From contig PLYQ01000176.1 of the NCBI GenBank assembly GCA_003153415.1, forward strand, positions 1 through 41,243: a stretch of 41,243 nt of DNA. Reading direction: 5' to 3'. Source of the DNA: Rhodospirillales bacterium. Its GTDB lineage: Bacteria > Pseudomonadota > Alphaproteobacteria > Reyranellales > Reyranellaceae. The notes below the pieces were generated by a model, which was not told the DNA's origin, did not search any database, and saw only the letters and a list, made by a program, of their open reading frames with translations. Below, one piece after another: positions 16,443 to 24,484 of the stretch. The number at the start of each line of letters is the position of its first letter. Within the stretch, counting starts at the first letter, position 1. The translations under genes were made by a program, and so were the position numbers.

Positions 16443-17801
16443 ATGTACGAGCAACCGAAACCTTGCGACCTGCTGGTGACCAGCGATCTCGTGCTGACGC
16501 TCGATGCCAGCGACCGGACCTTCCGCGACGGCGCGATCACCGTTTCGGATCGCACCATCGTCGATATCGGCCGGGCCGACGAGCTGCGGGCGCGCTGGAC
16601 TCCGGCGGCGACGATCGAGGGCAAGGGCCGCATCGCCATGCCGGGCCTCGTCAACGTACATAATCACACGCCGCTCATGATCACCCGCGGCATGATCGAG
16701 GATATCGGCTTCGCACCGATGTACACGCCGGGCATCCCGCAGGGCCATTGGCTGACGGAAGAGGACGCCTATGCGCTCTCCAGTCTCGGCATGTACGAGC
16801 TGTTGCGGGCCGGCTGCACGACGGTGGTCGATTTTTATCGCTATCCCAGTGCGTGCGCTCAAGCGGCGGCCGAGTTGGGCGTGCGCGCCGTTATGGCCGG
16901 GCGCGTGCACGACGCCGAGCCGGGCGCGCTGGCGACCGGGCGCTACGACTACAGCCGGGCCATCGGCGAGGCGAGCCTCAGGGAGAACGCCGAGCTGATC
17001 GAGCGCTGGAACGGCCACGACAATGGCCGTATCCGCTGCGATTGGGCGCCGCACGCACCCGACACCTGCTCCGACGATCTGCTGCGCGAGGTCAAGAAGC
17101 TGGCCGACGCGCATGGCGGCAATGTCCACACCCATCTGTCGCAACTGCCGCTCGAGGTCGAGACGGTGAAGGCGCGGACCGGGCTCACCCCGCCGCAGCT
17201 CCTGGACAAGCTCGGGTTGCTGAACGACCGGCTGATCGCCGCGCACTGTATCCACATGGAGCGGGCCGACATCGAGCTTTGCGGCAAGGCAAAGATCACC
17301 GTGGCGCATGCGCCGATCGGCAACGCTCGGGGCGGCCGCATCGCGCCCATCATGGAGTTGCGCGAGGCCGGGGCGCGCATCGCACTCTGCACCGACACGG
17401 CATCCGGCGACCTGATCGAGGCCATGCGCTGGGCGATCTCCATGCAGCGCATCAATCGCCAGGGCAACGTGCTCGACGCCCGCACCGTCCTCGATTGGGG
17501 TACCCGCCAGGGCGCCGAGGCAATCGGCCTCGGCGACACGGTCGGCTCGCTGGAAATTGGCAAGCGTGCCGACATCGTGCTGCTCGACAGCCGGTCGCCC
17601 ACGCTAGCGCCGCTGGTCGACGGCTACGGCGTGCTGGTGCACAGCGCGTCGGGGCACGATGTCGACACCGTGATCGTCGACGGCCGCTTAGTGTTGTCAG
17701 GCGGGCGCCTTACCCTCGCCGACGGCGACGCCATCGTGGCCCAGGCACAAAAAGTAGCTAACACGCTGTGGGCGCGGGCAGGCCGCCAGCCGATCGGCTA
17801 G
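16443..17801 (+). CDS. amidohydrolase family protein (nucleobase/SAH deaminase-like)
   Basis: MPGLVNVHNHTPLMITRG, LIAAHCIHM, VAHAPIGNA, ALCTDTASGDLIEAMRWA, G-x-LEIGKRADIVLLD. Confidence 0.88.
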   Translation: MYEQPKPCDLLVTSDLVLTLDASDRTFRDGAITVSDRTIVDIGRADELRARWTPAATIEGKGRIAMPGLVNVHNHTPLMITRGMIEDIGFAPMYTPGIPQGHWLTEEDAYALSSLGMYELLRAGCTTVVDFYRYPSACAQAAAELGVRAVMAGRVHDAEPGALATGRYDYSRAIGEASLRENAELIERWNGHDNGRIRCDWAPHAPDTCSDDLLREVKKLADAHGGNVHTHLSQLPLEVETVKARTGLTPPQLLDKLGLLNDRLIAAHCIHMERADIELCGKAKITVAHAPIGNARGGRIAPIMELREAGARIALCTDTASGDLIEAMRWAISMQRINRQGNVLDARTVLDWGTRQGAEAIGLGDTVGSLEIGKRADIVLLDSRSPTLAPLVDGYGVLVHSASGHDVDTVIVDGRLVLSGGRLTLADGDAIVAQAQKVANTLWARAGRQPIG

Positions 17802-17810
17802 ACTTCGGCC

Positions 17811-18560
17811 ATGAAACTTCTGGTCGCCAATCCCAACACCTCTACCGGTGTCACCGACCGCCTCGTTGCCGCGGGCAAATTGGTGGCAAGTCCCGGCACC
17901 GAGCTGCTGCCCATGACCGCGCCACGCGGCGTGCCCTATATCGCCACCCGCGCCGAGGCGGCGATCGGCAGCGCCGTCATGCTGGAGATGCTGGCGGAGA
18001 AGCGTGGCACCGTCGATGCTGCCATCGTTGCAGCCTTCGGCGATCCGGGGCTGGGCGGCGCACGCGAATTGTTCGACTTCCCCGTGGTCGGCATGGCGGA
18101 GGCGGCGATGCTGGTTGCCTGCACGCTCGGCCGCCGGTTCGCCATCGTGAGTTTCGCCAAGGCGCTGGAGCCATGGTTCGCTGAGATTGTCGACTGGCAC
18201 GGGCTCGCCGGCCGTTGCGCGGCCATCCGCACCCTCGACGAGGCCTTCCGCTCGATCGACGACGTGGCCGACGAAAAAGAGCAGCTGCTGGTCGACCTCG
18301 CAGTCGGCACAGTTAAGAACGACGGCGCCGATGTGGTGATTCTGGCCGGCGCGCCGCTCGCCGGCATGGCCGACAGGGTGAAGGGCCGCATTCCCGTGCC
18401 CGTGGTCGACGGTATCCAAGCCGCGGTCGTCATGGCCGAAGGGCTGGTGCGGCTGAAGCCACGCAAGGCGACCGCCGGCACCTTCAAGCGACCCGCCGCG
18501 AAAGACTCCAAGGGCCTCAGCCAAGCGCTTGCCGATGTGATCGGGCACCGTGGCACGTGA
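17811..18560 (+). CDS. aspartate/glutamate (hydantoin/allantoin) racemase family protein
   Basis: MKLLVANPNTSTGVTDRL..., AAFGDPGLGGARELFDFPVVGMAEAAM, VVILAGAPLAGM. Confidence 0.88.
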   Translation: MKLLVANPNTSTGVTDRLVAAGKLVASPGTELLPMTAPRGVPYIATRAEAAIGSAVMLEMLAEKRGTVDAAIVAAFGDPGLGGARELFDFPVVGMAEAAMLVACTLGRRFAIVSFAKALEPWFAEIVDWHGLAGRCAAIRTLDEAFRSIDDVADEKEQLLVDLAVGTVKNDGADVVILAGAPLAGMADRVKGRIPVPVVDGIQAAVVMAEGLVRLKPRKATAGTFKRPAAKDSKGLSQALADVIGHRGT

Positions 18561-19434
18561 CCTGAAAGGCTACGGCCGAACGCCTCCCGACCCGCAGTGG
18601 CCAGGCGACGCGCGCGTTGCCGTATCGTTCGTCATCAATTTCGAGGAAGGCGCGGAGATGTCGCTGTCCTCGGGCGACGCCTTCAACGAGAAGGTCTATG
18701 AGGTGACCGACGAGGTCGTGGGCGTGCCCGACCGCTGCATGGAATCGCACTTCGAGTACGGCACCAAGGCGGCATGGTGGCGGATCGCCGACACGCTACA
18801 GCGACTGGGCGTGCCGGCCACGGTCAGCAGCTGCGGAATGGCGGCACAACTCTCGCCCTGGCTGATAAAGGATGCGGCGGCGCGCGGTCACGAGATCGCC
18901 TGCCACGGCTGGCGTTGGGAAAAACATGCCCGCATGGAAGAGGCGGCCGAACGCAAGGCCATCGCCGACACCGTGCACGCGCTCGCCGAGATCGCCGGCA
19001 CGCGTCCCGTCGGCTGGCACACCCGTTCGACGCCCTCACCCAACACGCGCCGGCTTCTCGTCGAGGAGGGCGGCTTCCTCTACGACAGCGATGACTATTC
19101 CGACGATCTGCCGTTCTTCGTCGAAGTCCAAGGCAAGCGCCACCTCGTGCTGCCCTACAGCTTCGACACCAACGACATGCACTATCACCAGGGCTTCCAT
19201 CGCTTCGTGACGGCGCGCGACTTCGCCGAGTACACGAACGACGCCTTCGACACGCTATGGGCAGAGGGCGAGCGGCAACCGAAGATGATGTCGATCGGCC
19301 TGCATCTGCGCATGATCGGCCGACCCGGCCGCATCGCCGCCCTCGACCACATCGTCGGCCATATGAAACAAAAAGGCGGCGCCTGGTTCGCCACGCGCCG
19401 GCAGATCGCCGAGCACTGGCGCTCGAAGTTCTAG
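18550..19434 (+). CDS. polysaccharide deacetylase-like allantoinase, PuuE-like
   Basis: RDLKGYGRTPPDPQWPGDARVAVSFVINFEEGAE..., GHEIACHGWRW, NTRRLLVEEGGFLYDSDDYSDDLP; GTG start overlapping previous gene. Confidence 0.85.
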   Translation: MARDLKGYGRTPPDPQWPGDARVAVSFVINFEEGAEMSLSSGDAFNEKVYEVTDEVVGVPDRCMESHFEYGTKAAWWRIADTLQRLGVPATVSSCGMAAQLSPWLIKDAAARGHEIACHGWRWEKHARMEEAAERKAIADTVHALAEIAGTRPVGWHTRSTPSPNTRRLLVEEGGFLYDSDDYSDDLPFFVEVQGKRHLVLPYSFDTNDMHYHQGFHRFVTARDFAEYTNDAFDTLWAEGERQPKMMSIGLHLRMIGRPGRIAALDHIVGHMKQKGGAWFATRRQIAEHWRSKF

Positions 19435-19901
19435 GCCTTCTTCGGTCGCACGATCTTGACGGTGCAGGTGGCGTGGACGATCAGCCGGCCGCGCTCGTCC
19501 TTGATGTCGCCGTCGAGGAAGCCGACCGAGCCGCCCCAGCGCAGCATGCGGCCCTCGGCGATCACATCCCCGGGGCCGACCGCTTCGAGGTAGCTGATCT
19601 TGAGCTCGAGCGTCGGCACGGCGCAGGCGAACCGGCCTTTGACGAGGGCCGCGTGGGCCATGGCGATGTCGACCATGCCGGTGAGGAAGCCGCCCTGGCA
19701 GATCGTGCCCTTGGAATGGCAGAAGGCGGGCACGATCCTGAAGCGGCAGCGGCAGACGCCGCGCTCCGAATCGACCGACAGGAAGTCGCCGTTCAGCAGG
19801 TTCGTCGGCTCGACCCTGTTGTCCTGGATGTAGCGCAGCATGTCGGCGTCGCTCATCGAGGTTGCGTCGACGCCGGCGAAATCGGGATGGGCGGAATTCA
19901 T
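19431..19901 (-). CDS. PaaI/hotdog-fold thioesterase
   Basis: CQGGFLTGMVDIAMAHAAL, PTLELKISYLEAVGPGDVIAEGRML hotdog pattern. Confidence 0.8.
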   Translation of the reverse strand: MNSAHPDFAGVDATSMSDADMLRYIQDNRVEPTNLLNGDFLSVDSERGVCRCRFRIVPAFCHSKGTICQGGFLTGMVDIAMAHAALVKGRFACAVPTLELKISYLEAVGPGDVIAEGRMLRWGGSVGFLDGDIKDERGRLIVHATCTVKIVRPKKA

Positions 19902-19911
19902 GCCGGCCGGA

Positions 19912-20388
19912 CTATAGCGAGCGAGCGCCGCTGCGCACCTTCTCCAGGAGCGCAATCAGCGTCCGCGTTTCGGTCGACGAAAGGCCGGAGGCGATGCGCT
20001 TCTCATGCGTGCGCACCAGCCGCGCAAATCGCGTCAGCGCCTTCTCACCCGACGGCGTCAGGCCGAGCGCATGCGTGCGCCCGTCGGTCGGCGAGGCGCG
20101 GCGCACCAGAAGCCCGCGCGCCTGCAGGCGGTCGAGGATAGGAACGAGGGTCGAGCGATCGATGCCCAGGGCCCGGGCCAGTGCCATTTGGCTGAGGCCC
20201 GCGTTGCGCTCGACCAGCACCAGCAGACCGAACTCGCCCGGCGTTAGCGCCTGTCCAGCCTTGGCAAAGGTGGCGGCGAAATCGGCGAACACCGCCGACT
20301 GGGTGCGCCGTAGCACGTACCCCAGCAGCGACGGCAACACGCCACGGTCGAGCGGCTTGACCAGGGAAGCGACGGGTGGACGGGGCAT
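19912..20388 (-). CDS. MarR family transcriptional regulator
   Basis: LTPGEFGLLVLVERNAGLSQMALARALGIDRSTLVPILDRLQARGLLVRRASPTDGRTHALGLTPSGEKAL wHTH. Confidence 0.93.
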   Translation of the reverse strand: MPRPPVASLVKPLDRGVLPSLLGYVLRRTQSAVFADFAATFAKAGQALTPGEFGLLVLVERNAGLSQMALARALGIDRSTLVPILDRLQARGLLVRRASPTDGRTHALGLTPSGEKALTRFARLVRTHEKRIASGLSSTETRTLIALLEKVRSGARSL

Positions 20389-20409
20389 GGGCCAAGTGGT
20401 AAACCGCGA

Positions 20410-20428
20410 TTGTTTGGGGAGCAAACAA
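20410..20428. promoter_or_regulatory. Candidate MarR operator
   Basis: TTGTTTG-GGGAG-CAAACAA perfect inverted repeat between divergent marR-like gene and reductase gene. Confidence 0.75.
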
Positions 20429-20448
20429 ATTCTGGTCCGCATCCCTTC

Positions 20449-21486
20449 ATGAACTTCAAAGTCCATATCGTCCCCGCCCAGCGCACCATCGACGTGCCGA
20501 CCGGCGGCACCATCCTGGAGGCAGCCCTCGCGGCCGGCGTCGGCTACCCGTTCGGCTGCCAGTCGGGCAACTGCGGCGCCTGCAAGTCGCACCTCATCAA
20601 GGGTGAAGTGGCGATGGAGGGCTATTCCGAGTTCGCTCTCTCGGACGAGGAGAAGGCCCGCGGCCTGATTCTGGCCTGCCGCGCCGTGCCCTGGGAGGAT
20701 TCTGAAGTCGCCTGGCTGGAGGAAGACGACCTGATCGTCCATCCCCGCCGCCTACTCGCCTGCAAGGTGACGGCGCTTGACGACGCCACGCACGATATCA
20801 AGCGCGTGCGGCTGGCGATCGAGAGCGGCGGGCCGTTCGACTTCTCCGCCGGCCAGTTCGCCTCCATGACCTTCGAGGGCTGTCCACCGCGCGACTATTC
20901 CATGGCCAACGTGCCGGGCGATCCGGTGCTCGAGTTCCATGTCCGTCGCACCATGGGTGGCGCCACCAGCGCCCACGTCGCCGAGAAGCTCAAGGTCGGC
21001 GACAGCGTTCGCGTCGAGGGGCCGTTCGGCACCTCCTATCTGCGCGAGAGCCATCGCGGGCCGATCATCGCTGTGGCCGGCGGTTCGGGCATGGCACCGA
21101 TCAAATCGATCGTCGAACGGACGCTCGCCAAGCAACTGCCGCAGCACATCTACTTCTATTTCGGCGTCCGCACCGAACGCGACCTCTACCTCCACGATCA
21201 TTTCGCGGCGCTGGCCGAAAAGCACGACAACCTGCACTTCATGCCGGTGCTGAGCGAAGGCGATGGCCTGAACAGGCGTTGCGGCCCCGTCCACGAGGCG
21301 GTCGCAGCCGACTTCGACGAGTTCGACGGCTGCAAGGCCTACCTCGCCGGTCCGCCGGTCATGGTCGAGGCGGCCACCAGACTGTTCGAGCAGCGCGGCA
21401 TGCGGCGCATCGATATCCATGCCGACGCGTTCTACACTGCGGCGGAAATGACCAGCGCCGGCAAAAAGACGGGAGCAGACCTATGA
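20449..21486 (+). CDS. 2Fe-2S ferredoxin / FAD-NAD(P)H oxidoreductase
   Basis: FGCQSGNCGACKSHLIKG 2Fe-2S loop at N-terminus; RDYSMAN FAD motif; AVAGGSGMAPIKSI NAD(P) motif. Confidence 0.92.
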   Translation: MNFKVHIVPAQRTIDVPTGGTILEAALAAGVGYPFGCQSGNCGACKSHLIKGEVAMEGYSEFALSDEEKARGLILACRAVPWEDSEVAWLEEDDLIVHPRRLLACKVTALDDATHDIKRVRLAIESGGPFDFSAGQFASMTFEGCPPRDYSMANVPGDPVLEFHVRRTMGGATSAHVAEKLKVGDSVRVEGPFGTSYLRESHRGPIIAVAGGSGMAPIKSIVERTLAKQLPQHIYFYFGVRTERDLYLHDHFAALAEKHDNLHFMPVLSEGDGLNRRCGPVHEAVAADFDEFDGCKAYLAGPPVMVEAATRLFEQRGMRRIDIHADAFYTAAEMTSAGKKTGADL

Positions 21487-22415
21487 CAGGCACCTTGGAA
21501 GGACGCGCCGCCATCGTCACCGGCGCCGGCCGCGGCATCGGCCGCGCCATCGCCGAAGCGCTGGTAGCCGAAGGCGCCAGCGTGATCGTGGCCGACAACG
21601 GCTCCTCGATCGCGGGCGACGGCGGCGATCCCGAGGTGGCGCGCGAGACGGCCAAGGTACTGGGCAAGAAGGCGATCGCCTTTTCGGAAAGCGTCGCGTC
21701 GCCCGGCGTGGCCAAGCAGCTCGTCGATCTGGCGATCAAGAACTTCGGCGGCATCGACATCGTGGTGAACAATGCCGCCATCCTACGCGATGCTTTTGTG
21801 TTCCGCATGGACCCGCGCGACTGGGATGCGGTGATCCGCACCAACCTGTCGGCTGCCTTCTATCTCATAAATGCCGCCTCGGGCGTGATGCGCGAGCAGG
21901 GCAAGTCGGGCCGCGGCGGCAAGGACGGCTACGACTGGGGCCGCATCGTCAATATTGTCTCCTCGGCCGGCCTCTATGGCAATCTCGGCCAGGCTGCCTA
22001 CGCCAGCGCCAAGGCCGGCCTGTTTGGCCTCACCCGCGTCGCAGCCATGGATTTGCAGCGCGCGAACATCACCGTGAACGCCGTGGCGCCCTTTGCGAAG
22101 ACGCGTGTGACCGACATCATCCAGCCGACCAACGATGCGCAAAAGACCTACAAGGAACGGGCGCTCAAGATCGGCGCGCATCATGTCGCCAACCTGGTGA
22201 CGGCGCTGGCCTCGCCCGCCGCCAAAGGGGTCACCGGCCAGCTGTTCGGCGTACGCGGCCGCGAGGTCTTCCTGTTTGGCCAACCCCGCCCTGTAGCAAA
22301 ACTCGAGGTCGCGACTCCCGGGACGCTGGCTGAGGACCTCACCGCCAAGCTCGGCGGAAAATTCACCGACATGACCACCGATCTCGAAGCCTTCAATACC
22401 GAACCGCTCGTCTAA
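21483..22415 (+). CDS. SDR family oxidoreductase
   Basis: AAIVTGAGRGIGRAIAEAL, VNNAAI, YASAKAGLFGLTRVAAMDL. Confidence 0.93.
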   Translation: MTGTLEGRAAIVTGAGRGIGRAIAEALVAEGASVIVADNGSSIAGDGGDPEVARETAKVLGKKAIAFSESVASPGVAKQLVDLAIKNFGGIDIVVNNAAILRDAFVFRMDPRDWDAVIRTNLSAAFYLINAASGVMREQGKSGRGGKDGYDWGRIVNIVSSAGLYGNLGQAAYASAKAGLFGLTRVAAMDLQRANITVNAVAPFAKTRVTDIIQPTNDAQKTYKERALKIGAHHVANLVTALASPAAKGVTGQLFGVRGREVFLFGQPRPVAKLEVATPGTLAEDLTAKLGGKFTDMTTDLEAFNTEPLV

Positions 22416-22427
22416 CGGAGAGACGCC

Positions 22428-23132
22428 ATGACCGACATCGTCATCAAGACAGTCGATGAGCTGAAGGGCGCGCCCGAAGAATATCGCGAGGCCGTCTCCA
22501 AGCTGGTGATCAGCCACGCGATCAACGAGCTCTACGGCGCGCAGGTGTTCGACGAGCCGGCCATCGCCTATGCGCCGACGCCCTACGCCAAGTGGCTGAC
22601 CTGCCGCGTGGCGATGGAGGAATACGGCCATCACGTGCGCTTCAAGGGTTTGGGCATCCAGATGGGTATTGCCGAGGAGCGCATGATGCCGGGGCCGGGC
22701 AAGAAGCCGCTGTCGATCTTCGAATTCCCGCTTAAGACCTGGGAGGAATTTGTCGCCATCAAGCTTTTGGCCGATTTAGCCGAAATCCTGCAGGTCGAAG
22801 ACCTTCTACATTGCACCTTCCACCCGTTGCGCAATCTCGCGCGCGCGACCATGCCGGAGGAGCGCTTCCACGCCCAGTTCGGCGAGGATTTCTCGGCCGA
22901 GCTGGTCAAGACGCCCGACGGCAAGGCGCGGCTGCAGGCGGCGGTGAACGAGTACTGGCCCTACCTGCCGTCGTTCTTCGGCGGCTCGAAGTCGAGGAAC
23001 AACGAAATCTTCCGCAAATGGAAGATCAAGCAGCGCACCAACGACGAGATGCGCCAGGACTTCGTCACGCGCGCGACCGAAGTCGCCGCCAAATACGGCC
23101 TCACCCTGCCGGAGATCCGGCAGGCGGCGTGA
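22428..23132 (+). CDS. PaaA/PaaC-like ferritin-fold diiron oxygenase subunit
   Basis: EEYGHHVRFKGLG and EERFHAQFGEDF ExxH motifs; FHPLRNLARATMPEERFH resembles phenylacetyl-CoA epoxidase subunits. Confidence 0.8.
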   Translation: MTDIVIKTVDELKGAPEEYREAVSKLVISHAINELYGAQVFDEPAIAYAPTPYAKWLTCRVAMEEYGHHVRFKGLGIQMGIAEERMMPGPGKKPLSIFEFPLKTWEEFVAIKLLADLAEILQVEDLLHCTFHPLRNLARATMPEERFHAQFGEDFSAELVKTPDGKARLQAAVNEYWPYLPSFFGGSKSRNNEIFRKWKIKQRTNDEMRQDFVTRATEVAAKYGLTLPEIRQAA

Positions 23133-23647
23133 TCTTCCTCGGTCCGTTGCGGGCGGAGATACGCGCCGCCTCGTGGTTCGCAGCGCTGGGCGAACCGCTG
23201 ACGGAAGGCGATATCGCCGATGCGCGGGCTTACGGCGATAGGCTCGATGTCGATCACGTCAAGTCGTGGCCCGAAGCCGAGGCCTTCCTGAAATCGCCGG
23301 ACGCCTCGCTCGAATTGTGGGACCGGGACGAGGCGCTACGCAGGAAGCTGTTGGCCGAGGGCGAGGCGCGGTATCCCGAGCGGGCGCTGTGGACGTCGCT
23401 CAGCGAACTCGCCACCGAGGCGGGCGATCTGGTGCACGGCAAGGCAGCAACCGCCGCGGCACGGATGGGCGGCGCGGCGGCAGCATCGATCCATGTCGCG
23501 GCGGGTGCCGCTTCGCAGGCCGTCTACCAGCTTGCCGTGGCGCGGCTGGCGGAAAACGACACTTCGCCCTTCGAAAGCAAGTTTCGTCTGTTCGCCGCGG
23601 GCCGCTGGCCGCTCGGCGTCGTGGGCACTAGTCTGGTCCTCTTCTGA
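23129..23647 (+). CDS. conserved hypothetical protein, translationally coupled to diiron subunit
   Basis: GTG start overlaps upstream TGA; MIFLGPLRAEIRAASWFAALGEPLTEGDIADARAYGDRL...; no recognised domain. Confidence 0.7.
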   Translation: MIFLGPLRAEIRAASWFAALGEPLTEGDIADARAYGDRLDVDHVKSWPEAEAFLKSPDASLELWDRDEALRRKLLAEGEARYPERALWTSLSELATEAGDLVHGKAATAAARMGGAAAASIHVAAGAASQAVYQLAVARLAENDTSPFESKFRLFAAGRWPLGVVGTSLVLF

Positions 23648-23656
23648 GAGGACGAC

Positions 23657-24475
23657 ATGCAGCGGATTGTCGGCAGACTGAAAAGGCCGTTCGGTAATCT
23701 CTACTACGAAGTCTCCGGCAGCGGGCCGGCGCTGATCTTTGCCCATGGCCTTGGCGGCAATCACTTGAGCTGGTGGCAGCAGGTCGCGCACTTCGCGCCG
23801 CACTATACCTGTATCACCTTCGCCCATCGCGGCTTCGCCCCGTCGGATGCCATCGCCGGCGGCCCCGATCCCGCCGACTATGCCGACGATCTCGCCGCCC
23901 TGATCGATCACCTGAAACTGCCGGACGTGCGGCTGGTCGGCCAGTCGATGGGCGGCTGGACGATGCTGGAATACGCGCTCAGCCATCTCACGCGCGTGAA
24001 GGCGCTGGTGCTGAGCTCGACCTCGGGCACGATCGATCGCCGCAGCAGCGACCCCTCGGGCGGCGAGAAATACGACGCCTGGGCCAAAGACGCCGAAGTC
24101 AAGATCAAGGACGGGCTCGCCAAGGGTATCCACCCGGCGGTGGGCGCCGGCGGCGCGGCGCGTTTCCCCGCCCTGCATCTCCTCTATCGCAGCATCGACG
24201 AGCTGGCGGGCACACTCGACAAGGAAAAGGTGCGCGCCGGACTGCGCCGCACCGCCACGCGCAAGCTCGCCGATCTCAAGGACTTCCGCGTGCCGACGCT
24301 GCTGATCGCCGGCGCCGAGGACGTGGTTTTCCCGCCCTTCCTGGCCGCCGCCATCGCCGCAACCCTGCCATCGGGCGCGGCGCATACCATTGCCGATTCC
24401 GGCCACTCGCCCTATTTCGAGCAGGCCGCTACCTTCAACGCGCTGGTCGACGCTTTCCTCGCGCGTCACCGCTAG
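23657..24475 (+). CDS. alpha/beta fold hydrolase
   Basis: GQSMGGWTMLEYAL nucleophile elbow; PTLLIAGAEDVVFPP; DSGHSPYFE. Confidence 0.92.
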   Translation: MQRIVGRLKRPFGNLYYEVSGSGPALIFAHGLGGNHLSWWQQVAHFAPHYTCITFAHRGFAPSDAIAGGPDPADYADDLAALIDHLKLPDVRLVGQSMGGWTMLEYALSHLTRVKALVLSSTSGTIDRRSSDPSGGEKYDAWAKDAEVKIKDGLAKGIHPAVGAGGAARFPALHLLYRSIDELAGTLDKEKVRAGLRRTATRKLADLKDFRVPTLLIAGAEDVVFPPFLAAAIAATLPSGAAHTIADSGHSPYFEQAATFNALVDAFLARHR

Positions 24476-24484
24476 GAGGCAACC

